From the NCBI GenBank assembly GCA_965267185.1, contig OZ253937.1:930001-994000 (forward strand): a stretch of 64,000 nt of DNA. The letters run 5' to 3'. The stretch is from G965267185 sp965267185. Its GTDB lineage: Bacteria; Pseudomonadota; Alphaproteobacteria; UBA6615. Made by a program: the position numbers and the translations under genes. The notes under the pieces are model-generated. The model saw only the letters and a list, made by a program, of their open reading frames with translations, was not told the origin of the DNA and did not search any database. Below are positions 43,028-50,801 of this stretch, piece by piece. Every line of letters starts with the position of its first letter. Position 1 is the stretch's first letter.

Positions 43028-43996
43028 CTACTGATAGGCCGCTTCGACGAGCTTGCGGTGTGCCTGGAGGCTGTCGGATATCATCGCCGCCGTTTGCAGC
43101 GCATTGCGCCCGGCAACACCGTCGACTTTGACCGGCGTTTGCCCTTGCACCGCCTGAATAAAATCAGCGACCTCAAGCTCCAGGCTATCGGTTTCGGGAT
43201 AAGTCCATTCGTTGCGGTTGATCTTGGGCAAGCGCGACGACCCCAACGTTCCCTCCGCCGATAGCCGCGCCATCGTCGATTCTTTAAAGTCGACGGTGAT
43301 GTAGCAGTCGGGCTGGAAAATGCGCATCTTGCGTTCGGTCTTCATACTGACGCGGCTGGCCGTGATGGTGGCGACGCACCCGTTGGCGAACTCCAAGCGC
43401 GCGTTGGCGATATCCTCTGACTCGGTCAAAACGGGCGCCCCGATCGCCGACACCGACGTCACCGGTGCATCGACCAACGCCAGGATCAGATCGATATCGT
43501 GGATCATCACATCGAGGATTACATTCACATCCGTTCCGCGCGACAGAAACGGCGCGATGCGATGGCATTCGATGTAAAGGGGCCGGTCGACATGCTCGGC
43601 CAAGGATGTGTAGACGCCCGAGAACCGTTCGATGTGGCCAACCTGGAGCAACACATCGTTGCGCGCCGCGGTTTCGATAAGCTCGTTGGCGCTGTCGACA
43701 CTGTCGGTGATGGGTTTTTCGACCAGCACATGGATGCCGCGGTTTAGGAACTCGCGCACGACGTCGAAATGGGCGTGGGTCGGCACCGCAACGCTCACGG
43801 CATCGACGCGATCGAACAGTTCTCGGTAGTCGGAAACTGCCTCAACGCCATGCATCTCGGCAACTTCCTTCGCGCGCTCAATATCAGTATCGGCAACGGC
43901 GACGAACGCGCTGCCGTTTAGCCGCGCGTACTTCTCCGCGTGGTACTTGCCGAAATGGCCGACGCCGACCACCGCTGTGCGAATTGCTTTTGACAT
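43028..43996 (-). CDS. Gfo/Idh/MocA dehydrogenase, UDP-sugar type
   Basis: A 322-residue oxidoreductase. The Rossmann motif is VVGVGHFGKYHAEKY, the signature is VLVEKPI near residue 92, and VMIHDIDLILALV carries the catalytic Asp/His. The sequence resembles the group that includes UDP-N-acetylglucosamine 3-dehydrogenase (GnnA), which supplies the 3-amino sugar of some lipid A forms. The partner aminotransferase GnnB and lpx genes are absent here, so this role is uncertain. The gene is convergent with the BON gene. Confidence 0.82.
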   Translation of the reverse strand: MSKAIRTAVVGVGHFGKYHAEKYARLNGSAFVAVADTDIERAKEVAEMHGVEAVSDYRELFDRVDAVSVAVPTHAHFDVVREFLNRGIHVLVEKPITDSVDSANELIETAARNDVLLQVGHIERFSGVYTSLAEHVDRPLYIECHRIAPFLSRGTDVNVILDVMIHDIDLILALVDAPVTSVSAIGAPVLTESEDIANARLEFANGCVATITASRVSMKTERKMRIFQPDCYITVDFKESTMARLSAEGTLGSSRLPKINRNEWTYPETDSLELEVADFIQAVQGQTPVKVDGVAGRNALQTAAMISDSLQAHRKLVEAAYQ

Positions 43997-44122
43997 ATCA
44001 AAAAATTCTAAGAGTCTCCCGTTTTCTTACCGCGTCGCGGTGAGTCAATCCACAAACCGGGCTGGCTTTATGCAGTATCGCGCGGCGCAAATTATGACCA
44101 AAGGAGAAAACGAGCCCAAAGC

Positions 44123-44863
44123 TCAAACCAATTCCAGCCACGAAAACTTTTCCAGATGTCTTCGCAATCTGGCTGCAGTCGGAAAGTGCTCGTTGATTCG
44201 GTCACGGCGGCGGCCGAGGCAGATCGATTTGATCGCCGCTGACTGTTGCGCGTAGAACCGGTGCCCGCCGACGATTGTATAGAGGAGGTGGGTGATATCG
44301 ACAACGTCGTCGCGGCGTAGCGAGGCCGTTGGCCGGCCGAGATCATAGAAGTCGACAATCTTAATATCGAAAAAAATTCCCGATGGCCTAATCAGGACGT
44401 TCTGCTCGTGCAGGTCACCATGATATTCATTCGCGGCGTGGATCTGTTCGATGCCGCAAACGATCGGATAGATCACATGAAGCGCTTCGAAGGGATGCAA
44501 CCGGCCGCCACGGTGTGATGCAACAAAATCTGACAATAGAACGCCGTCGATAAAATCGCTGAATATGCAGCTGATCGGTACGCCCTCGATCGTAAGGGTC
44601 TCGGCATGGTGATACTGGATAACCATTTGGCAGTGCCGTAGGCGATCGAGCTTACGGGCGTAACTTAAGGCGGCGCGGTCCCGTTCATTACCACGCGGAT
44701 AGAACAGCTTGGCAGCCCGTCGGATCCGGGTGCGAGGTTCGACAACTTTATAGACTTCGCCCTGTATCCCGCCGCCCATAAATTGCTCGACAATGTATTT
44801 ACCTCCCAGCCTGTAACCGGGCTGAAGGTCGAACAAAGTAATTTTCCGCGCGAGTTGAGCCAT
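44123..44863 (-). CDS. Divergent protein-kinase-like protein
   Basis: A 246-residue kinase-fold protein. It has a glycine-rich loop (MGGGIQGEV, residues 29-37), ATP-binding Lys52 in RAAKLFY, the hinge region SDFIDGVLLSDF and catalytic loop HGDLHEQN (148-155) with Asp150. DFG is replaced by DFY (171-173), and HRD by HGD, so it is either an atypical kinase or a small-molecule kinase. The frame extends to 44962, but ATG 44863 has AAGGTG upstream. There is no transmembrane segment. Gene is isolated, so its partner is unknown. Confidence 0.8.
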   Translation of the reverse strand: MAQLARKITLFDLQPGYRLGGKYIVEQFMGGGIQGEVYKVVEPRTRIRRAAKLFYPRGNERDRAALSYARKLDRLRHCQMVIQYHHAETLTIEGVPISCIFSDFIDGVLLSDFVASHRGGRLHPFEALHVIYPIVCGIEQIHAANEYHGDLHEQNVLIRPSGIFFDIKIVDFYDLGRPTASLRRDDVVDITHLLYTIVGGHRFYAQQSAAIKSICLGRRRDRINEHFPTAARLRRHLEKFSWLELV

Positions 44864-45112
44864 CTTTGACACCTTGTAAGCAGAATCTCTGTGAGACGAG
44901 CCGCTTGGAAAGTGGCCAGAACCAGCGTCGTATATCAGAAGTTTCGCGTCGCGCAGCAACAATCTATTTAGTGCGCTTATCTCACTTCAGTTGCCGAGCA
45001 AAGAGCCGGTGTGCGGCTAATCGGACGATACCGGCGCACCCGAGTCCAACACGCCCGAGTCAGGCCCCCGGAAGGAACATTCGCCGGTAGCGCGGACTGT
45101 AGCGCCGCCCAC

Positions 45113-45409
45113 CTACAACGTCTCTATATAGCGCCCACCACTGTCGCCTGTGCGTAAGAGCGCGCCGGGCGCGAACGCGATTTCCGTGGCGGCGTCGCGC
45201 CGGTGCACGCCAACTATGTCGTAGAGCGAGCAGGTGTTCTGGTCGCACCGGCGGTACACCCGCTCTTCGAAGTCGACCATGATCTGCGGTGCGGTCTGGT
45301 CGTCGGGCAAGCACACCCATTGGCCCTCTTGGGCCGCAAGGGAAGGGGCGCCCGAAGCGGTCGAGACAGCCGCGAGCAGCAACGCGAATGAAAGAAAAAT
45401 CAGTCTCAT
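45113..45409 (-). CDS. Small secreted protein, unknown
   Basis: A 98-residue protein with a signal peptide cleaved near ASGA. The mature part contains four cysteines (VCLP, RRCDQNTCSLYD) and probably forms disulfides in the periplasm. No family is recognised. It lies 45 bases downstream of the DUF4126 gene on the same strand and may be co-transcribed. Confidence 0.7.
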   Translation of the reverse strand: MRLIFLSFALLLAAVSTASGAPSLAAQEGQWVCLPDDQTAPQIMVDFEERVYRRCDQNTCSLYDIVGVHRRDAATEIAFAPGALLRTGDSGGRYIETL

Positions 45410-45454
45410 GCCCCCGAGGCTAGCATGCCTCCGGGTGAATGGGAAAAGCCGGTG

Positions 45455-46159
45455 TTACCGGGGCTCGTCCCTGTCCGATGGGAGCGAGAGCGTGATCCCG
45501 CCGGGCGCGCCGACTTCGCGATCAGCGGCCGGTCCGGCGCCGGACGTTGCCGCCGCCGGTTCCGGTGTGCGGCCGACCCACCGGCCAATCGTGCGCGCTA
45601 CTGCCTTGATACCGCGCCAAATCTTCGGCAACAGCCAGATCATCAGGAGGACGAAGGCAACGAGCAGCCCGACGAAAACCCACGGATGATGCAGGGCGAC
45701 CCACAGGCCGCCGATGACCGCGAGATCTTCGGCAATCGACGCCGTCCAGTTGGAGAAGGGTTCCGGCGATGTATTGATGAGTGCCCGCGAACCGGCCTTG
45801 GTCGCATGTGTCGCGCCGGCCAGGGTGCCGCCAACGAGCATCGCCGCCAGTTCGGCGCCGGCGCTCACATCGCCAACGGCCGCAGCAGCGAGAACGGCGC
45901 CGGCGGGAATTCGAACGAATGTGTGGATGGTATCCCAGCCCGTGTCGACGCCCGGTACCTTATCGGCGCAGAACTCGACCAGATACATCAGCCCCGCAGC
46001 GGCGATCACCAGCGGGTTTTGCAGAATCAGCAGATCGGGGGGCAAGTCGATGTTACCGGTGGCGCCGAGCAGGCCCAAAGTTAAAATCGCCGCGTAGAGA
46101 TTGATGCCGCTGGCCCAAGCGACGCCTAGTGTAAGAGCAATAGTCTCAGCGATGCCCAC
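45455..46159 (-). CDS. DUF4126 membrane protein
   Basis: A 234-residue integral membrane protein of the DUF4126 family. The N-terminus (LTLGVAWASGINLYAAILTLGLLG) and the EFCADKVPGVDTGWDTIHTFVRIPAGAVLAAAA block are the family's signature, and about five hydrophobic helices can be seen. A C-terminal tail of about 35 residues is disordered and cytosolic. Function unknown. The start is GTG with GGGAAGC upstream. Confidence 0.9.
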   Translation of the reverse strand: MGIAETIALTLGVAWASGINLYAAILTLGLLGATGNIDLPPDLLILQNPLVIAAAGLMYLVEFCADKVPGVDTGWDTIHTFVRIPAGAVLAAAAVGDVSAGAELAAMLVGGTLAGATHATKAGSRALINTSPEPFSNWTASIAEDLAVIGGLWVALHHPWVFVGLLVAFVLLMIWLLPKIWRGIKAVARTIGRWVGRTPEPAAATSGAGPAADREVGAPGGITLSLPSDRDEPR

Positions 46160-46277
46160 AGCTTCCCCATCTGCCGTTCACGATATCTATCATGTGGGGG
46201 ATAACATACCCGATTACAACAGCGAACCTTATCGGTCACCGCCGCACAAATCCAAAAAAGAATTATAAATCAGTATA

Positions 46278-47042
46278 TTAAGCGACCATCTTCGTGCGCT
46301 TACCGAACAGCCGGCGGAACAGCGGCCCGTAGGTTTCCTGCGCCCGGATCTTTTGCGCCTGAGTATTGGCGTGATGCTCGATCTGCTCGCCTTGCAGCGC
46401 CGGGCCTTCGCCCACATCGCAAATCCGGTCGATCAGTTCGATAGCCTTGTTCCAGTACCACGCGGCGTATTCCGGCTTTGCCGGATGGCGCGCGAAGTCC
46501 GACAAAATGGCCGAACAGGAGTTGGCAACAAGCTCGTCGCTACCGCGAGCGCAAGCCCGCAGCAAATATTTGAGGTCGCCGAGACGGCCCCGATCGAGCC
46601 CGAGGGTAGAAGCCTCACGCCGCAACACGGCATAAATGTCTTGAAGCTCCTCGGGATCGAAAAACGAGCAGCGAATGCGTAACTGGTCGACGAGCGCAGC
46701 CGGTACGTCATGGCCCGCATCTTCGGCACGGCGCGGCAGCGCCTCCGTGAGGATACTATTGGTCAGCAGCCAAGCCCGCTCGCGCGATAATCCGTCCCGC
46801 GTTCCGATGATCCGAGGCGCGAACGGTTTCAGCGTCTGCCGCGCGTCGCAGTCGATACTGTCGTTTATCTTGATCGCGAAGGTCGCGATGACCGGACATG
46901 CGGCCTGCGGCCGGTCGGTATGACGCTCGCCGGCAAGTAGCGCCACCAACGACATGACGCAGAGTTCGTTGTCGCCACGGTTGCCCACCCGTGGCACCAG
47001 GGAAATGCTGTCGTAGAGGCGTTGATTTGAGAAATCTGTCAT
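46278..47042 (-). CDS. Hypothetical protein
   Basis: A 254-residue soluble protein that I do not recognise. It has no signal peptide and is mostly helical with many charged residues. Segments that might help a search are GNRGDNELCVMSLVALLAGERHT-type (20 residues or fewer around residue 24), a Cys-containing DQLRIRCSFFDPEELQDIY, and a basic C-terminus (RRLFGKRTKMVA). Start ATG 47042 is preferred over 47078 but its ribosome-binding site is weak. It is divergent from the hydrolase at 47204. Confidence 0.72.
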   Translation of the reverse strand: MTDFSNQRLYDSISLVPRVGNRGDNELCVMSLVALLAGERHTDRPQAACPVIATFAIKINDSIDCDARQTLKPFAPRIIGTRDGLSRERAWLLTNSILTEALPRRAEDAGHDVPAALVDQLRIRCSFFDPEELQDIYAVLRREASTLGLDRGRLGDLKYLLRACARGSDELVANSCSAILSDFARHPAKPEYAAWYWNKAIELIDRICDVGEGPALQGEQIEHHANTQAQKIRAQETYGPLFRRLFGKRTKMVA

Positions 47043-47203
47043 TTTTCGTCGTCCGGCTGGATAGAAATTATACCGCAAGCCCTAACTATGGCTAAAGACT
47101 AGTCCATCTGCCGTCACCGCGTCCAACCCTTGCGCGCACAGACAGTCTTTGCAGTTCAGCCGCTGCTCGCCGATAATTTGGCTGATTCGTTGAGAGGCGC
47201 TTG

Positions 47204-48055
47204 ATGACCGACATCACCCGAAACATCGTGAAAGCCAACGGGATTAACCTGCACTACCGCGAGGCCGGGCAAGGGCCAGCCATGGTTTTACTCCACGGAT
47301 GGCCGCAAACGTCCCACGCATGGCGCAAGGTCATTTCTCCGTTATCCGAGCGTTACCGCGTCGTCGCGCCCGATCTGCGCGGGATGGGGGATTCCGACAA
47401 ACCCGTCGATGGCTACGATATGCGCACGGTTGCAACCGATATCCGTCAGCTCATCGCGCGACTGGGGCTCGAAAACCCATATATCGTCGGCGCCGATTGG
47501 GGCGGCTTGGTCGCCCGCCGGTACGCGCTCGATTGGCCGGGTGAGGCGGCGCGCTATGCCATCGTCGATATCGTGCCGCACGAACAGATATTCAAAAACT
47601 TCACCGTCGAGTATGCGCGCGGTGCCTGGCACTACTTCTTCAATGCCGTGCCCGACATGCCCGAAGCCTTGGTGGCGCACGACGTCCGCGGTTTCCTGCA
47701 GGCCTTTTGCCGGCCGAAATACCACAATCCCGCCGATCTCGACGACGCTATCGACGCTTACGCGCGCGCCTATTCGAAGCCTGGCGCCCTGCGGGGCGGG
47801 TTCGCCTATTACAAGGCGATGTTCGAAGAGAACCGGCGACTCGACGAAGAGAGTTTAGGTAAGACCATCGAGGATCCGATCCATTGTATTTGGGGTAACA
47901 GCGGTGGCATGGGAGGTCCCTTCGATGTGTTGGAGATGTGGCGCCCCGATGCGCCAAACGTCACAGGACGCGGCATTGATGATTGCGGACACTATGTGCA
48001 CGAAGAAGCGCCCGACATCCTGGTCGAGGAACTCCTCCAATTCGGCAAAGACTAG
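47204..48055 (+). CDS. Alpha/beta hydrolase with nucleophilic Asp (haloacetate dehalogenase/epoxide hydrolase-like)
   Basis: A 283-residue alpha/beta hydrolase. The oxyanion segment is HGWPQTSHAW, the nucleophile elbow is GADWGG with Asp98, and the distal CGHYVHEEAP has the catalytic His. The cap segment YFFNAVPDMPEAL and WRPDAPNV match fluoroacetate dehalogenases, but the residue after the nucleophile is Trp (as in epoxide hydrolases) rather than the Arg that binds the substrate carboxylate. The reaction is therefore C-X or epoxide hydrolysis, substrate unknown. ATG 47204 has GAGAGG upstream. The coiled-coil gene follows after 38 bases. Confidence 0.87.
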   Translation: MTDITRNIVKANGINLHYREAGQGPAMVLLHGWPQTSHAWRKVISPLSERYRVVAPDLRGMGDSDKPVDGYDMRTVATDIRQLIARLGLENPYIVGADWGGLVARRYALDWPGEAARYAIVDIVPHEQIFKNFTVEYARGAWHYFFNAVPDMPEALVAHDVRGFLQAFCRPKYHNPADLDDAIDAYARAYSKPGALRGGFAYYKAMFEENRRLDEESLGKTIEDPIHCIWGNSGGMGGPFDVLEMWRPDAPNVTGRGIDDCGHYVHEEAPDILVEELLQFGKD

Positions 48056-48093
48056 ACGCGTAGTCGCGCTGCGCGACGGGGAAAGGTAATCGA

Positions 48094-48561
48094 ATGGGCG
48101 ATTCCGGCGACCGTAAGCGGTCCAAGAAATCCAAACGTTCGAAGCGGGCGAAAGCATCGAAAAAAGCCCGGCTGGCCAAGGAAGCGAAACAAGCGAGGCG
48201 AGCCCGGTTGGAGGATCAATCCGGCGACGAGTCCGTCTTGTCCGAGGCCAGCCAGACAGTTGTCATCGAGCTGCAACGCACCGAGCTCAGCCGGCTGTTG
48301 CGCGAGCAGCAGCGCTTGAACGACCGGGTGGACCAGCTATTGCGGCTGCACGAGCGCGAACAGGTGTTGCGGCAGCAAATGCAGGCCGCACTGGATAAGC
48401 TGGCCGCGCAGCGGACCCTACCGGCACCCGAGCCTGTGGAGACCGACAACCGTCTGTTGATCGAACGAGCCGACCGCGCCGAAGGTAAATTCGCCGCGCT
48501 GCGCTCGGCAGTCGTTCTTTTGATCGATACTCTCGAAAGACGTACGGCGACCGCACAATAA
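48094..48561 (+). CDS. Lys/Arg-rich, coiled-coil protein
   Basis: A 155-residue protein, clearly bipartite. Residues 1-40 are extremely basic (RKRSKKSKRSKRAKASKKAR), like a histone H1-type or nucleic-acid-binding tail. Residues 55-110 are an amphipathic coiled coil with Leu/Gln heptads (ELSRLLREQQRLNDRVDQLL). The C-terminal helix is weakly hydrophobic. GGGGAAAGG precedes the ATG. No family is recognised. It may be co-transcribed with the upstream hydrolase. Confidence 0.72.
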   Translation: MGDSGDRKRSKKSKRSKRAKASKKARLAKEAKQARRARLEDQSGDESVLSEASQTVVIELQRTELSRLLREQQRLNDRVDQLLRLHEREQVLRQQMQAALDKLAAQRTLPAPEPVETDNRLLIERADRAEGKFAALRSAVVLLIDTLERRTATAQ

Positions 48562-48573
48562 GCCGAAGCGCGC

Positions 48574-49440
48574 TCAGTGCGCCATCAGCACCGGCAGTTG
48601 CGCTTCGTTCAGAATATGGTTGGTCGCACCACCGAAAATCATCTGCCGGAGCCGGCTCTGGGTATAACCGCCCTTGATCAATAGATCGGCGCCCCGCTTT
48701 GCCGCCTCCTCGAGCATCACGGCGCCGGCGGCAGCGGGCGACCGCTTGCCTGGAGAGCTTGCGGCGTCCGCGTTCACGCCATTGCGCCGCAGACTGTCCG
48801 CAACCTCGTTACCGTTCGGACCAGGAACCAGCGCGCCCTCGACCTCGAGCACGGTGACCTTCTGGGCGCCCTGCAAGAAGGGCATTCCGAAAGCCACGGC
48901 CCGTGCGGTCTCGGTGCTGCCATTCCAGGCGATAAGCACATTGCTGGCGACGGATTGCGGCGCCGCCGGCGGCGCAATGAGCACCGGACGCCCGGACTCG
49001 AACAGCACCGTTTCCAGAGTGTTCATGGCCGGGGTGAGAACACCAGGCGTCGGCCGGCCTACGACAATCAAATCGAACACGCGGCCGCGTTGACCAAAGA
49101 CGCCGATACCGGGTGCTTCGTCCTCGACCCACCGCGCGCACGCCCCGGGAGCATCTGCGCTTGTAGCGGCGGGTAGCCCGTTGTCGCCGGTAAACGCGGC
49201 AAACTGATCTTTCAGGCGGCGGGTCCGCGTTTCCTGTTCCTGCTCGAACTGCTCCTCCGTTCCCGCCAAAGCGGCAACACCCCCCTCGAAGCCGACTGCT
49301 ATGGCTCCAGCGAGGGAAGGCCGTATACAGAGCCCTTCGATATAGCTGTCGAACTGCCGTGCCACGAGCAACGATGTCGCCAGCACCGACGCCAAACCGT
49401 CGCTTTCCTCGAGCGGTACGAGAATCGATTTGTATGCCAT
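48574..49440 (-). CDS. Two-domain universal stress protein
   Basis: A 288-residue tandem UspA protein. The first domain begins MAYKSILVPLEES; the second contains VLIAWNGSTETARAVAFGMPFL and ends with the ATP-type loop IKGGYTQSRLRQMIFGGATNHILNEAQLPVLM, where GxxGHSRLRE-like residues are present. The frame extends to 49506, but ATG 49440 gives the correct Usp N-terminus with GGCAGG upstream. It probably binds nucleotide and acts in stress adaptation. Confidence 0.9.
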   Translation of the reverse strand: MAYKSILVPLEESDGLASVLATSLLVARQFDSYIEGLCIRPSLAGAIAVGFEGGVAALAGTEEQFEQEQETRTRRLKDQFAAFTGDNGLPAATSADAPGACARWVEDEAPGIGVFGQRGRVFDLIVVGRPTPGVLTPAMNTLETVLFESGRPVLIAPPAAPQSVASNVLIAWNGSTETARAVAFGMPFLQGAQKVTVLEVEGALVPGPNGNEVADSLRRNGVNADAASSPGKRSPAAAGAVMLEEAAKRGADLLIKGGYTQSRLRQMIFGGATNHILNEAQLPVLMAH

Positions 49441-49597
49441 TTGAGACCTGCCACCCCACCATTCACCTGGATGGGCATAATGGCCTCGCACCGTCCCGAA
49501 GAGCAAGCATGACGGGCTTCTCGGCCATGAGACTATGGTCGGAGCCCGGTTGCCTCGGTGACGGCCTTCGGGTACATAACCGCGGTTCCGAAAAGGC

Positions 49598-49684
49598 GCG
49601 GCAGTGGCGGAATTGGTAGACGCGCAACGTTGAGGGCGTTGTGGGGGAAACCCCGTGGAGGTTCAAGTCCTCTCTGCCGCACCA
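49598..49684 (+). tRNA. tRNA-Leu (anticodon GAG)
   Basis: 87 bases. Acceptor stem GCGGCAG/CTGCCGC, D-arm GGAATTGGTAGAC, anticodon stem CAACG/CGTTG enclosing TTGAGGG with anticodon GAG, long class II variable arm, T-arm GGTTCAAGTCC, and an encoded ACCA end. GAG reads CTC and CTT codons. Confidence 0.95.
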
Positions 49685-49774
49685 CCGGGATGGTCCAGCG
49701 GACGGATGCGCTTCGCGCATTATCTTGATCCGCGGCGCCGGGTGACGTATCAGGCGGACCGTCTTCGTTGCCGT

Positions 49775-49861
<87 letters not shown>

Positions 49862-50023
49862 TTTTCTTCGTTTGTTAGCCAACTTCGGCGCAAAATACTC
49901 TTGTCCCCCAAAGGGATAGATTTACGTCAAAATCTTGGTGAAATTTCCCTGCGCCGTAGCAGGAAGCGGTATTAGTGCCTATATGGGCTATGTGATAGGT
50001 GTGGGCCCAACGGATTAGCGGGA

Positions 50024-50788
50024 ATGTCAAACAAAGACAGACGGCATCATCATCGGCCCGGCGTTTGGGGCCGAATGCGCGGCTATTTTCTGGCCGGCTT
50101 GCTGGTGGTCGCGCCGATCGGCATCACCTTTTGGCTGAGCTGGCTGGTGCTGACCTTCATCGATGCGCGCGTCACGCCGCTTATCCCCGAAGCCTATAAC
50201 CCCAACACCTATGTGCCGTTTGGTATCCCGGGTCTCGGGGTACTGGTCCTGGTCTTGTTTATCACCTTTGTCGGTGTGCTCACCCGCGTCCTTTTGGGGC
50301 GTTGGATCGTGCGCGGCGGCGAGCATCTGTTAAGCCGCATGCCGGTCGTGCGCACCATTTACGGGGCGACCAAACAAATCGTTGAAACGGTCTTGGCGCA
50401 CCAATCGGACGCCTTTCGCCAAGCGGTCTTGTTCGAGTATCCGCGGCGCGGAATCTGGGCCGTCGGATTTGTCACCGGAAAAACGCTTGGTGAAGTGCAG
50501 AACATGACCGAGGACGAGGTGGTTAATGTCTTTCTGCCGACAACACCGAACCCGACCTCTGGTTTTTTGCTGTTTCTGCCGCGCCGCGAGTTGATCGAGC
50601 TTTCGATGAGCGTCGAAGACGCCATCAAGATGATCATTTCCGGCGGTATCGTAACGCCGGAGGACTTGCGGCCGCCTGAGGTGCAGGAAGTAAAATTGGT
50701 CGCCCAAGCCGACGGAAACACGGCAACCATCGACGGCAGCCGGAAAAACCCGAGCAAGCCCGATAAGGAAACGGTCGACGCCGATTAG
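50024..50788 (+). CDS. DUF502 membrane protein
   Basis: A 254-residue protein of the DUF502 family. Two hydrophobic helices near the N-terminus (YFLAGLLVVAPIGITFWLSW and IPGLGVLVLVLFITFVGVL) are followed by a soluble domain with conserved segments MPVVRTIYGATKQIVET, IWAVGFVTG, VFLPTTPNPTSGFLLFLPR and SVEDAIKMIISGG. The function is unknown; plant relatives (LCV/COV1) sit in the Golgi. It is convergent with recG (13-base gap), an arrangement frequent in alphaproteobacteria. Confidence 0.93.
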   Translation: MSNKDRRHHHRPGVWGRMRGYFLAGLLVVAPIGITFWLSWLVLTFIDARVTPLIPEAYNPNTYVPFGIPGLGVLVLVLFITFVGVLTRVLLGRWIVRGGEHLLSRMPVVRTIYGATKQIVETVLAHQSDAFRQAVLFEYPRRGIWAVGFVTGKTLGEVQNMTEDEVVNVFLPTTPNPTSGFLLFLPRRELIELSMSVEDAIKMIISGGIVTPEDLRPPEVQEVKLVAQADGNTATIDGSRKNPSKPDKETVDAD

Positions 50789-50801
50789 GCCGCTTCGCCA
50801 A

